From NCBI GenBank assembly GCA_016218765.1, contig JACRCZ010000005.1, positions 1 through 54,355 on the forward strand: DNA of 54,355 bases, written 5' to 3'. Source of the stretch: Deltaproteobacteria bacterium (lineage in GTDB: Bacteria > Myxococcota_A > Polyangia > DRWM01 > JAAZOP01). The notes under the pieces were generated by a model. It saw nothing but the letters and a program-made list of their open reading frames with translations, was not told where the DNA came from and searched no databases. Position 1 is the stretch's first letter. Every line of letters starts with the position of its first letter. Positions 8,091-16,051 of the stretch are shown piece after piece. The position numbers were made by a program, and so were the translations under genes.

Positions 8091-8908
8091 CCCGGGTCTT
8101 CGAGCAGTATTTGCGGCCGGGGGTCAAGGCGACGGCGTTCTGTCCCGGGTGCGGCCACGGCATCCTGCTGCACGGCATCCTGCGCGCGGTCGACGAGCTG
8201 GGGCTGGACCGGGAGAAACTCCTGTTCGTGTCCGGGATCGGCTGCGCGGCGTGGATCCCCAGCCCGCACATCCTGGCGGACACGCTGCACACGCTGCACG
8301 GCCGAGCGGTGGCCTACGCGACAGGGGCGAAGCTGGCCAACCCGGCCCTCACGGTGATCGTGGTCAGCGGTGACGGAGACCTGGTCTCGATCGGCGGCAA
8401 CCACCTGGTGCACGCGGCGCGGCGCGGGGTCGACCTGACCGTGATCTGCGCCAACAACGAGATCTACGGCATGACCGGCGGCCAGGCGGGGCCGACGACC
8501 CCCGTCGGCGCGATCTCCGCGACGACGCCGCGCGGCAATCCGTACGCGACCTTCGACCTGGTCAAGCTCGTGCTGGGTGCGGGGGCCGCGTACGTCGCCC
8601 GCTACCCGGTCACCCAGCCGCGTCCGATGACCGACGCCATCAAGAAGGCGATCCGCACGCCGGGCTTCGCCTTCGTCGATGTCGCATCGCCGTGCCCGAC
8701 CCAGTTCGGCCGGCGCAATCGCTTCGAGGACGTAGGGGCCTTGTACGACCGCACGCACGACCTGGTGCTGCCGCGCGAGGAGGCCGCGATGCGTCCACAG
8801 TCCGAGCTGGCCGGTCGTCTCGTGGTGGGCGAGTGGACGCCGGAGGATCTGCGGCTGGGGGCGGGCATTCCGCACGACGGCCCCGGGCCGGGAGGTCCGC
8901 CGTGCTGA
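8087..8908 (+). CDS. korB: 2-oxoacid:ferredoxin oxidoreductase, beta (TPP) subunit
   Basis: A 273-residue beta subunit starting at GTG inside the korA stop (GTGA overlap). FCPGCGHGILLHGI carries the first cluster ligands (C19, C22), GIGCAAWIP another conserved Cys, and GDGDLVSIGGNHLVHAARR with ICANNEIYGMTGGQ is the thiamine diphosphate/Mg site. ASPCPTQFGRRN near the C-terminus holds the remaining cluster Cys. It catalyses oxidative decarboxylation of a 2-oxoacid to the acyl-CoA with alpha and gamma subunits. KorB-type subunits generally act on 2-oxoglutarate; here the neighbouring saccharopine genes make 2-oxoadipate an alternative. Confidence 0.92.
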   Translation: MTRVFEQYLRPGVKATAFCPGCGHGILLHGILRAVDELGLDREKLLFVSGIGCAAWIPSPHILADTLHTLHGRAVAYATGAKLANPALTVIVVSGDGDLVSIGGNHLVHAARRGVDLTVICANNEIYGMTGGQAGPTTPVGAISATTPRGNPYATFDLVKLVLGAGAAYVARYPVTQPRPMTDAIKKAIRTPGFAFVDVASPCPTQFGRRNRFEDVGALYDRTHDLVLPREEAAMRPQSELAGRLVVGEWTPEDLRLGAGIPHDGPGPGGPPC

Positions 8909-9444
8909 CGCGGGTGCGCTTCGGCGGCCTGGGCGGCCAGGGCATCGTCCTGGCGGGGTCGATTCTCGGCGAGGCGGCGACCCTCGCCGGCCTCAACGCC
9001 GCCGGCTCGAACTCCTACGGCGCCGCCGCTCGCGGCACCGCCTGCCGCTCCGACGTCGTCCTCTCCGACGAGCCGATCGACTACCCGCACCTCGCGGCCG
9101 CCGACGTCCTGGCCGTCATGTCCCAGGCCGCCCTGGAGAAGTACCTGCCCATCGTCACGACCGGGGGGGTCGTGTTCGTCGACGACTTCTCGGTCAAGGC
9201 GCCGCCCGACGACGGCCGAAGGTTCCACTCGGTGCCTGCGACCGCGACCGCGGTGCGCGAGTTTGGAGGACGCCAGTCCGCCAACATCATCCTCCTGGGG
9301 GTGGTCCTGGGCGCCGTCGATGTGGTCCCGCTGGACGCCGTGCGCGACGCGATCCGGGCGACGGTGCGCGAGCGCTTCCACGCCGCCAATCTGCGGGCGC
9401 TGGACCTGGGCGTCGAGCTGGGCCGTGCGGCGAGGAGGGTCTAG
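8902..9444 (+). CDS. korC: 2-oxoacid:ferredoxin oxidoreductase, gamma subunit
   Basis: 180 residues, beginning at a GTG that overlaps the end of korB by 7 bases. The N-terminal GGLGGQGIVLAGSILGEAA motif and SNSYGAAARGTACRSDVVLS are the signature of the gamma domain that closes over CoA. C-terminal NIILLGVVLGAVDVVPLDAV is also typical. Tight overlaps on both sides indicate translational coupling and fixed stoichiometry with the alpha and beta subunits. Confidence 0.9.
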   Translation: MLTRVRFGGLGGQGIVLAGSILGEAATLAGLNAAGSNSYGAAARGTACRSDVVLSDEPIDYPHLAAADVLAVMSQAALEKYLPIVTTGGVVFVDDFSVKAPPDDGRRFHSVPATATAVREFGGRQSANIILLGVVLGAVDVVPLDAVRDAIRATVRERFHAANLRALDLGVELGRAARRV

Positions 9445-11114
9445 TGGAAGGCCGCACCCACCGGCCGGTCCACGACGAGGCGCGCTGCTCGGCGTGCTCG
9501 ATCTGCGTCTCGCTCTGCCCGGCGGTGCGTTACCCCGAGTACCGCCTGACGCCGCACACCGTGCGCGGCGCGGTGTACGCGTCCGGGGCGCTGGTTCCGG
9601 TGGTCGAGGAGGTGCGTCCGTGCCGGGCGGCCTGCCCGCTGCACCAGGATGTGCCGGTGTACTGCGGCGAGGTCGCCCGCGGGGACGCGAGCGCGGCGCT
9701 CGCGGTGATTCGCGCCACGAACCCGCTCCCTGCGGTCTGCGGCACCGTCTGCAACCGTTCGTGCGAGCGGGCGTGCGTGCGGGCCCGGGTCGATCAGGGG
9801 GTCCAGATCCGGGCGACCAAGCGTTTCGCGGTCGAAGAGGTGCTGCGCGCCGGAGGCGCCGCGGCGGCCGTGCCGGGTCCTCCTGCGGGCGGTCTCGGCA
9901 CCGTCGCCATCGTGGGTTCGGGACCCGCGGGTCTGGCCGTCGCGCACGACCTTGCCGCGGCGGGCGCCCGTGTGACGGTCTTCGACGACCAGCCGTGCGT
10001 CGGCGGCATGCTGGCCTGCGCGGTCCCCTCGTTCGTGATGCCCCGCGACCTGCTTGCCGCCGACGTCGAGGCGATCCGCGCGTTGGGCGTCGAGTTCCGC
10101 ATCGGCGTGCGGGTCGGTCGCGACATCAGTCTGGAGACGCTGCGCCGGGGGCATGACGCGGTCGTCCTCGCGGTCGGCGCGTGGCGCGGCCGGCCGCTGG
10201 GCATCGCCGGCGAGCGCGGGCTGGAAGACGTGGTCGACCACGTCGAGTTCGCCCGGCGCGTTTCGCTGGAAGGGCCGCGGCGCCGGGGCGGACCGGCCGT
10301 GGTGTTCGGCGGGAGCACCGCGGCGGTCGACTGCGCGCGGATCGCCGTGCGGCTCGGTTGCCGGCCCGTGACCCTGGCCTGGAGGCGTCCGGCCGAGCGG
10401 CTGCCCTGCGATGCGGAGACGCTGGCCGACGCGATCGAGGAAGGCGTGCGGGTGCTCGAGCTGGTGCGTCCGACGGAGGTTCGGGCGGAGGGCGGGCGGC
10501 TTTGCGGGGTGCGCTTCGAGCGTCTCCGTGAGGACGAGCCCGATGCGTGGGGCTTCCGTCCGCTGGTGCCGGCGGAAGGCGGCGAGACGCTCGAGCTTCC
10601 GGCGTCGCTGCTCGTCGTCGCGGTCGACCGGGCGCCGGACCTGCGGTTGCTGGGCGGGATGCCGGGTCTCATCCGCACGGCGTTGGGCTTCCTGGCGGTC
10701 GACCCCGCGACCGGGATGACGGCGCTTCCGGGGCTGTTTGCGGCGGGGGAGGTCGTCTCCGGTCCGAAGGGCGCGGTCGAAGCGGTCGCGGCCGGGCGCA
10801 AGGTTGCGGCTGCGGTCGTGGCCTGGACGGCGGCGCAGCCCCGACGCGCCGACGTGCCCGCACCTGCGAGTGCCAGAACGGGCGGTGTCGAGCGCGATCC
10901 GGTCGCGGGTCCCGTGGGAGAGGCCGCGTCCAACCGAACCGCGGGCTTGAGCCCGCGGCCGAGCCGGGCCAAGCCGCGGGCTGAAGCCCGCGGTTCGGAT
11001 CCGGAAAGGCCGTCCCGATCCCGGGACCGCGGCGGCGCCCCCAAGCAAGGTGCCGCTCGCGGCGCCAAACGCTCCCGTCAGCCCGCGGCTGTTACAACAA
11101 AGAGGAAGCGCTAG
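9444..11114 (+). CDS. GltD-like FAD/NAD(P)H oxidoreductase with N-terminal Fe-S clusters
   Basis: A 556-residue protein starting at GTG in a one-base TAGTG overlap with korC. Domains in order: a 4Fe-4S motif CSACSICVSLCP (residues 15-26), the GltD-type cluster domain (CRAACPLHQDVPVYCGE ... VCGTVCNRSCERACVR), an FAD Rossmann fold (IVGSGPAGLAVAHDL), an NADPH fold (VVFGGSTAAVDCARIA) and the closing GLFAAGEVVSGPKGAVEAV. It should pass electrons between the oxidoreductase and NAD(P)+, like the FAD subunit of the Azoarcus evansii 2-oxoglutarate:NADP+ oxidoreductase. The last 80-90 residues are Arg/Pro/Ala-rich and are partly encoded by a dispersed hairpin repeat (10933-11004), so this tail is unlikely to be conserved. 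Confidence 0.87.
   Translation: MEGRTHRPVHDEARCSACSICVSLCPAVRYPEYRLTPHTVRGAVYASGALVPVVEEVRPCRAACPLHQDVPVYCGEVARGDASAALAVIRATNPLPAVCGTVCNRSCERACVRARVDQGVQIRATKRFAVEEVLRAGGAAAAVPGPPAGGLGTVAIVGSGPAGLAVAHDLAAAGARVTVFDDQPCVGGMLACAVPSFVMPRDLLAADVEAIRALGVEFRIGVRVGRDISLETLRRGHDAVVLAVGAWRGRPLGIAGERGLEDVVDHVEFARRVSLEGPRRRGGPAVVFGGSTAAVDCARIAVRLGCRPVTLAWRRPAERLPCDAETLADAIEEGVRVLELVRPTEVRAEGGRLCGVRFERLREDEPDAWGFRPLVPAEGGETLELPASLLVVAVDRAPDLRLLGGMPGLIRTALGFLAVDPATGMTALPGLFAAGEVVSGPKGAVEAVAAGRKVAAAVVAWTAAQPRRADVPAPASARTGGVERDPVAGPVGEAASNRTAGLSPRPSRAKPRAEARGSDPERPSRSRDRGGAPKQGAARGAKRSRQPAAVTTKRKR
10933..11004. repeat. Paired CCGCGGGCTT hairpin repeat inside a coding sequence
   Basis: Two hairpins, AACCGCGGGCTTGAGCCCGCGG and its counterpart GCCGCGGGCTGAAGCCCGCGGTT, are separated by GCCGAGCCGGGCCAA, and the whole element is itself an inverted repeat bounded by CCGAACC and GGTTCGGATCCGG. 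The outer arm matches the hairpin element at 43574-43603 in inverse orientation. Here it is read through in frame as part of the GltD-like subunit's C-terminal tail. Confidence 0.8.
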
Positions 11115-11879
11115 ATGGGGGAGCGGGTTCCGGTGCTGCTGCGGATCGACGGGCGCGAGGTGCGGGCGCAGGCGGGGGAGTCGCTGTTGCAGGTGGCGCG
11201 GCGCGAGGGGTTCGCGATCCCGTCGCTGTGCTGGCACGAGCGACTGTCGTCGTACGGCGCGTGCCGGCTGTGCCTGGTCGAGATCAAGCGGGGGAAGAAG
11301 AGCCGCCTCGTCACCTCGTGCGACTTCCCGGCGATGGACGGGATCGAGGTCGCGACCGACACGGAGCAGGTGCAGGCGAGGCGCCGCACGGTGGTGCAGC
11401 TTCTGGCGGCGATGGCGCCGGGTGCGCCGGAGATCCAGCGCCTGGCGCTCGCGTACGGCGCGGACCTGGGTCCGCTGGTCGCGGACGCGGGGGGTGACTG
11501 CATCCTCTGCGGGCTGTGCGTGCGGGTCTGCCGCGAGATGGTCGGCGCGAACGCCGTGGAGTTCCAGAATCGCGGCGGCGGGAAGATCCTCGGCGCGCCG
11601 TGGGGCGAGCCGTCCGAACGGTGCATCTCGTGCGGGGCGTGCGCGGCGGTCTGCCCGGTGAACGCGCGCCGGACGCTCGCGGGCGTCATCCGGCGGTTGC
11701 GGCACGAAGGGACCGGGGAGCACCCGTGCCGCTACACGCTGCTGGGGCTGTTCTCGGACGGCGTGTGCGCGAACCGTTACGAGTGCGAGCGGTGCGAGGT
11801 GGAGCAGCGGATGAGGGACGGGCTCCGCGGGCACCCGGTCTTCCTGCTGCCGGGCGCGGCGAGGGATCGTGATGGCTGA
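11115..11879 (+). CDS. 2Fe-2S/4Fe-4S electron-transfer subunit (NuoG/HoxU-like)
   Basis: 254 residues; the ATG directly follows the TAG of the preceding gene. The N-terminal ferredoxin domain has the 2Fe-2S pattern CWHERLSSYGACRLCLVEI with a fourth Cys in TSCDFP. A classical pair of 4Fe-4S motifs follows: CILCGLCVRVCREMV and CISCGACAAVCPVNA. The C-terminus adds another Cys set (CRYTLLGL, VCANRYECERCE). This resembles the N-terminal third of NuoG and the HoxU/HydB-type subunits that feed NAD(P)H-linked flavoproteins. In this operon it probably forms the wire between the 2-oxoacid oxidoreductase and the GltD-like flavoprotein. It lacks a clear NuoG His-ligated cluster. Confidence 0.85.
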   Translation: MGERVPVLLRIDGREVRAQAGESLLQVARREGFAIPSLCWHERLSSYGACRLCLVEIKRGKKSRLVTSCDFPAMDGIEVATDTEQVQARRRTVVQLLAAMAPGAPEIQRLALAYGADLGPLVADAGGDCILCGLCVRVCREMVGANAVEFQNRGGGKILGAPWGEPSERCISCGACAAVCPVNARRTLAGVIRRLRHEGTGEHPCRYTLLGLFSDGVCANRYECERCEVEQRMRDGLRGHPVFLLPGAARDRDG

Positions 11880-12213
11880 GGAGCGGACCTGCGGCGCGCC
11901 GCGGCGCGGGTGCGAGTGGACGGCGATGCCGCGCGTGGCGCGCCGGCTGCGGCCGGTGGAGGAGCGCATCCGGGATTTCGAGTCGGTGGAGCTGCCGGCC
12001 GAGCGAGAGGCGGGCACGGCCGCGGCGGCCCGTTGTTTCGGCGCCTCGACGTGTCGTGCCTGCGAGGTGTGCATCCTCTGCTGCCCGGACCTCTGCATCA
12101 CGCGCGACCCCGCCACGCAGCGCATCGTCATCGACCTGGACTACTGCAAGGGCTGCGGCCTGTGCGCCCACCAGTGCCCCAAAGGCGCCATCCGGATGGA
12201 GCTGGATCGATGA
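11872..12213 (+). CDS. 2x[4Fe-4S] ferredoxin-like delta subunit
   Basis: A 113-residue protein whose ATG lies inside the last codons of the preceding gene (8-base overlap). The C-terminal half carries two clusters: CRACEVCILCCPDLC and CKGCGLCAHQCPKGAI, the standard dicluster arrangement of KorD/PorD delta subunits. The first 55 residues form an unusual Arg-rich extension with AMPRVARRLRPVEERI; a FxxxELPxER-type linker follows. It is the last gene of the run and likely the immediate electron acceptor of KorABC. A GTG three bases upstream is an alternative start. Confidence 0.85.
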   Translation: MAEERTCGAPRRGCEWTAMPRVARRLRPVEERIRDFESVELPAEREAGTAAAARCFGASTCRACEVCILCCPDLCITRDPATQRIVIDLDYCKGCGLCAHQCPKGAIRMELDR

Positions 12214-12703
12214 GGGAGCCGTCAGCGGGAGAGGGAAGTTCGTCCAAGCGCCCCGGGCCACGGTACCCAGCCCTTCGAGTCGGGCGGACGGGGGTGGCGC
12301 GCTGGCCCCGCAACGGCGATCGGACGAAACGTTGGTTCAACGACACCGGACGGTCTGGCGCAAGGCCGCGTCGCAGAGCCGATCGCACCTGTGTGCCCAC
12401 CCCGCCGTAGGCGGGTAGTCCGTCCAAGCACGTCTCGACCGCAGCCGGGCACCAGACCGGGTCCCCATGTGCTCCGGGGCGAGCGCGCCGCAAACCCAAC
12501 GGAACGAAACACGTGGGATCTACGACGTCGGACGGTCCGGTGCAAGAGCGACGCGCGGTCGACGGGCGAGACGAAGGGCTCGACGGCCGCGCCGTTCGGG
12601 TTCGACCTCGCGGCGTGGGGTATCAGGATGACCGGATGCAACCGCGGGCGGACACCGGTCCATCCTGCGTGTCCTCGAGGCAATGTCATGGTACGTTGGC
12701 CCC
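12214..12703. other. Intergenic stretch with degenerate repeats
   Basis: No gene is recognisable in this 490-base gap. It contains the CCCGGGCC dispersed repeat (12238-12297) and two degenerate copies of a longer unit, about 12323-12373 and 12501-12555. Both copies contain CGAAAC, ACGAC, then CGGACGGTC, GG, GCAAG in the same order. A short hairpin CCCGCCGTAGGCGGG lies near 12403-12417. Base composition matches the genes around it. Confidence 0.5.
12238..12297 (+). repeat. CCCGGGCC dispersed repeat, copy 1
   Basis: The segment containing CGCCCCGGGCCACGG, TACCCAGCCCTTCGAG and CGGGCGGACGGGG is about 80 percent identical by eye to 15586-15645, same orientation. Both copies lie between genes. The central part (ACCCgGCCCTTCGAGcCGGG) is quasi-palindromic. 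Confidence 0.7.
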
Positions 12704-14335
12704 ATGTGTACCGTCCTGCGCTCGCGAGTCCCTGACCTCGAAACCACGTTGTGCCTCATTCTGATGATCGTGCCCGTCATGGGCGGCGCCTGCCGGAAGG
12801 CGCGAGAAACGCCGCGCGACGCCGGGGCTCCGCTCGTGGGGGGATCGTCCGTGATGGGACCGACCGGTGCCACGGGCATGGACGGACCCGACGGTGCATC
12901 GCCGGGCGCGGGACGGGTGGACAGATCCGAAGCCCCGGACGCCGCCCCCGGGGAAAGACCGCCTCGGGCCGCCGGGCCTCGCGCCGATCTCAACGGCGAC
13001 GGCTTTGACGACCTTGTCGTGGGCGCCTTCGCCGCGCGCGAGGGGGATCTGCGCATCGTTCCGCCGTGTGATGTTCCCGTCGGCGAGGACAAGGGTGGCG
13101 TCTTCGTTACCTTCGGTTCTTCGACCGGTGTCAACACGACGCCCAACGTCACGCTTCACGACCCCACCGGACATCCCGAAAGCGGCTTCGGTTCCGTCGT
13201 CGCGGTGCCGGGAGACCTGGATGGCGACGGGTACTCGGACCTCGTGGTGGGCGCGACGCGAGGCCCACGGACCCCGCCCGAAGAGACCCACGTCTACCTC
13301 TACCGCGGGTCGCCGACCGGCCCGCCGAACGGCCCCACTTCGGAGCTGGACCTGGGTGGCGCCGCCCTCGGTGGCCGCCTCGGAATGCTCCGCATCGTCG
13401 GCGGCGACTTGAACGGCGACGGCATCGATGACCTCGTCCTCATCGCGCATCGGGGCGAGGGGCTCGCACCACCCGACCAGCTGGTGCTCGTCTACCTGGG
13501 CGCGAGCGCCGGACTCGGTGGGCCCGGTTTCGTTGTGACCGTGCCGGCGGACGCCAAACCCTCGCTCGTCGGAACCGGACTCGCGTCCGGCGACCTCGAC
13601 GACGACGGACGTACGGAACTGCTGCTCGGGGACCCGGGATCCGGCGCCGAGGCGGAGGGTGCGGTGTTCGTGTACGGGCTCCGGCCGCCAGGCACCCCGA
13701 CGCCCCTGCTGACGATCGCCCACCCGCAACATGCGCGCCGCGGTTGCCTGGGCTGGCGCGTGGACGGGGGGGGCGATATCAACGGCGACGGTTGGGGCGA
13801 CGTCGCGACCGCCGCCTCGTGCGGGATGATCGAGCGCTCCGGTGGTTCGTTGTTCGTCTTCGCGGGGACCCCGGGCGGGGTGGCGCCGGCGCCGCTGAGC
13901 ACCGCAGCGAGTCCGTTCGCGGATGCCGACACGCCGTTTGCGACCGTGGTGGCCGCCCGCGGGGATCTCGACGGCGACGGGCACGCCGACCTTGTTGCGA
14001 GCGGCGGGCGGCAGGGCGCCGAGGGCGAAACCGCGCCTCGGGTGTTCGTCTACTATGGCGGCACGGGCGGGATTCCCGCGAAACCCGACATCGTCCTCAC
14101 CGACCCTCGGCCCAGTTTTCCGGGTGCGTTCGGCAGTGATCTTCGATCGACCGCCGACTTCAACGCCGACGGCCGGGAGGATCTCGTGGTTGCCGACAAC
14201 GGCTACTCCTGCGTCCAGGGCGCGGTGTACGTCTACCTCGGCCGCACGGACCGCACACCGCGACCGCCGGACGTCGTTGTCGAGAGCCCGATGCCCGGGG
14301 CCCGCATCCGGTTCGGATGCTCTCTCGCGCCTTGA
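12704..14335 (+). CDS. FG-GAP (integrin alpha-like) repeat lipoprotein
   Basis: A 543-residue lipoprotein. The signal is CLILMIVPVMGGAC with the lipobox Cys near residue 30; then a Gly/Pro/Ala linker; then about seven FG-GAP/VCBS repeats, each with a calcium-binding loop such as DLNGDGFDDLVVG, DLDGDGYSDLVVG, DLNGDGIDDLVL, DLDDDGRTELLLG, DINGDGWGDVATA, DLDGDGHADLVAS and DFNADGREDLVVA. This predicts a seven-bladed Ca-stabilised beta-propeller displayed on the cell surface. Role unknown; such proteins often mediate binding. An ATG 21 bases upstream (12683) is an alternative start; I prefer 12704 for a shorter signal n-region. Confidence 0.85.
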   Translation: MCTVLRSRVPDLETTLCLILMIVPVMGGACRKARETPRDAGAPLVGGSSVMGPTGATGMDGPDGASPGAGRVDRSEAPDAAPGERPPRAAGPRADLNGDGFDDLVVGAFAAREGDLRIVPPCDVPVGEDKGGVFVTFGSSTGVNTTPNVTLHDPTGHPESGFGSVVAVPGDLDGDGYSDLVVGATRGPRTPPEETHVYLYRGSPTGPPNGPTSELDLGGAALGGRLGMLRIVGGDLNGDGIDDLVLIAHRGEGLAPPDQLVLVYLGASAGLGGPGFVVTVPADAKPSLVGTGLASGDLDDDGRTELLLGDPGSGAEAEGAVFVYGLRPPGTPTPLLTIAHPQHARRGCLGWRVDGGGDINGDGWGDVATAASCGMIERSGGSLFVFAGTPGGVAPAPLSTAASPFADADTPFATVVAARGDLDGDGHADLVASGGRQGAEGETAPRVFVYYGGTGGIPAKPDIVLTDPRPSFPGAFGSDLRSTADFNADGREDLVVADNGYSCVQGAVYVYLGRTDRTPRPPDVVVESPMPGARIRFGCSLAP

Positions 14336-14475
14336 CGTCGAGCCGCCTTTCGCGTGACGACGGCGACGGCAACTCGATCGAAGAGGCTGCGAACCGGCCG
14401 CCGCGCGTGCGGCTTTGAACGCCGCCCCTTCGGCCCCCCCGTCGTCCCGCCCCGCCCCGGTGCTATAACCCCGTC

Positions 14476-15534
14476 ATGCGCCTCGGTGCCCTGCCCGACC
14501 CTTCGCTCGACGAGCTGCTCGCCCGGACCTCGCGCTCCTTCTATCTCAGCCTCGCCGTCCTCCCCGCGGACCTGCGTCCCGCGCTCGCCGGCGCCTACCT
14601 CGTCGCCCGCGCCGCCGACACGATCGCCGACACCCGCGCGGTCTCCCCCGACCGGCGCCTCGACCTGCTCTCCGCCGTCCACGCGGCGCTCGCCTCTCCC
14701 GCGGACGCCCGCTTTCGCGAGGCGCTGTCCGGCCACGCCCTCCTTGTCTCCGCCGCGGAACGCGCGCTCCTCTCCCGCCTCGACGATTGCCTCGCCGCCC
14801 TCGCCCGACTCGACCCGGCCGACGCCGCGCTCACCCGCACCGTGCTCGACGCACTGCTCACCGGGATGGAGCGCGATCTGCGCCGCTTCCCGGCCGAGGA
14901 TTCGGGCCGCCTCGGCGCACTCGACACTCTGGCCGACCTCGACGAGTACTGCTGGTACGCCGCCGGCTGCGTCGGTGACTACTGGACGCGCCTCACCGCC
15001 GCGCACGTCCCGGCGCTCCGGCCGCTGCTCGCGCCCGGCATGATCGAGCGCGGCGTACGTCTGGGCAAGGCGCTGCAGTTCGTCAACGTGCTGCGCGACG
15101 CGGCGGATGATCTGCGCGCCGGACGCTGCTACCTCCCCCGCGAGGTGCTTGCCCGTTGCGGTCTCGCTCCCGAGGACCTGCGCGACGCGACGACACGCGT
15201 CCGCGCACGCCCCGCGTTGGAGGAGCTTCGCCGCCTCGCCCTGGCCCACATCGATGCGGCGTGGCCGTACGTCCTTGCCATTCCCTGGACCGAGCCGCGC
15301 CTGCGCCTCGCCGCCGTCTGGCCGCTGTGGATCGCGCTCGCCACGCTCGCCCGCCTCCGCGACGCCCCCGCGCCGCTGGATCCCGCCCGCCGCGTGAAAA
15401 TCCCCCGGGCCGAGCTCTACCTGATCCTGGGCGAGTCGTCGGCCCTCGTCGCCGCGAGCGCGTTGCTCTCGCGAGCGCACGACCGCCGCCGCCGCGCCGC
15501 CGACGCCGTGGACGTGGCTTTGCCCTCGTACTAG
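14476..15534 (+). CDS. Squalene/phytoene synthase family enzyme, squalene-synthase-like
   Basis: 352 residues of an all-alpha trans-prenyl synthase. The two Asp-rich Mg-binding motifs are present: RAADTIADT (D48 and D52) and NVLRDAADDLRAGRCYLP (D208 and D212). SRSFYLSLAVLP, LDEYCWYAAGCVGDYWTRL and GKALQFVNVLRD are typical of head-to-head farnesyl diphosphate condensation. The YCWYAAGCVG block resembles eukaryotic-type squalene synthase (YCHYVAGLVG) more than CrtB, so squalene is the likeliest product, possibly for hopanoid or sterol synthesis. No cyclase or partner gene is nearby. It lacks the membrane-anchoring C-terminal helix of eukaryotic enzymes. Confidence 0.85.
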   Translation: MRLGALPDPSLDELLARTSRSFYLSLAVLPADLRPALAGAYLVARAADTIADTRAVSPDRRLDLLSAVHAALASPADARFREALSGHALLVSAAERALLSRLDDCLAALARLDPADAALTRTVLDALLTGMERDLRRFPAEDSGRLGALDTLADLDEYCWYAAGCVGDYWTRLTAAHVPALRPLLAPGMIERGVRLGKALQFVNVLRDAADDLRAGRCYLPREVLARCGLAPEDLRDATTRVRARPALEELRRLALAHIDAAWPYVLAIPWTEPRLRLAAVWPLWIALATLARLRDAPAPLDPARRVKIPRAELYLILGESSALVAASALLSRAHDRRRRAADAVDVALPSY

Positions 15535-15585
15535 CCACCGCACCCGCCCCGCCGCGACACCGCTCGCGCTTCCGTGTGGGGCAAT

Positions 15586-15645
15586 GTCGTTCACACGCCC
15601 CGGGCCATGGAACCCGGCCCTTCGAGCCGGGCGGGCGGGGTGCGG
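15586..15645 (+). repeat. CCCGGGCC dispersed repeat, copy 2
   Basis: It matches 12238-12297 over about 50 bases, including CGCCCCGGGCCATGGAACCC and CGGCCCTTCGAGCCGGGCGG. It ends six bases before the stop of the truncated PIN-domain gene. Confidence 0.7.
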
Positions 15646-15650
15646 AAGGT

Positions 15651-15974
15651 CTACCAGATGACCTCGACGCCGTACCGGATCATGACGGGATCGTGGGAGA
15701 CGAGGGCGAACGACTCGGTTTTCGCCTGGGCCACGAGCATTCTGTCGAACGGGTCCCGGTGGACGGCCGGAAGTCCCGCGACGGCATGGGTGTGCTCCGC
15801 GGTGACGGGCAGGGAAGAGAACGGCTGCGCGTCCAGCACGGCGCGGAAATTGCGTGGGAGCTTGACCTTGCCCAGGGCCTGCTTGATGCGGATCTCCCGG
15901 ACGGACACGGCGGTGACGAGCACCGTGTTCTTGCCGTCCGCGATGGCCTGTCTGGCGCGCGCAAGGAAGCGCGC
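15651..15974 (-). pseudogene. 5'-truncated PIN-domain (VapC-type) toxin
   Basis: The recognisable part is about 107 residues: ARQAIADGKNTVLVTAVSVR, EIRIKQALGKVKLP, HRDPFDRMLVAQAKTE and LVSHDPVMIRYGVEVIW, the middle and C-terminal two thirds of a VapC/PilT-N ribonuclease with the conserved Asp of DPFDRML and the terminal SxD. The N-terminal strand with the first catalytic Asp (DTHxxLW) is absent in every frame upstream; instead the sequence becomes Arg-rich nonsense before the next gene. No start codon fits and no antitoxin gene is attached. Read as a dead toxin. Confidence 0.7.
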
Positions 15975-16051
15975 AGCAGGGCCGGCGCGGCGCCGGATTC
16001 CCGATCGTGTTGGAGCGACTACTCGGGATCGCCGACCGGGCGTGAGCGGCC

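Noticed and set aside
9441..12131. An 896-codon minus-strand open frame opposite the flavoprotein and Fe-S genes
   Set aside because: The plus strand has unmistakable Fe-S and FAD motifs in overlapping genes; the opposite frame has only low-complexity Arg/Ala/His.
12330..12345. GGTTCAA-like sequence as a tRNA T-arm
   Set aside because: No matching acceptor, D or anticodon stems can be drawn around it; no tRNA gene is seen anywhere in the window.
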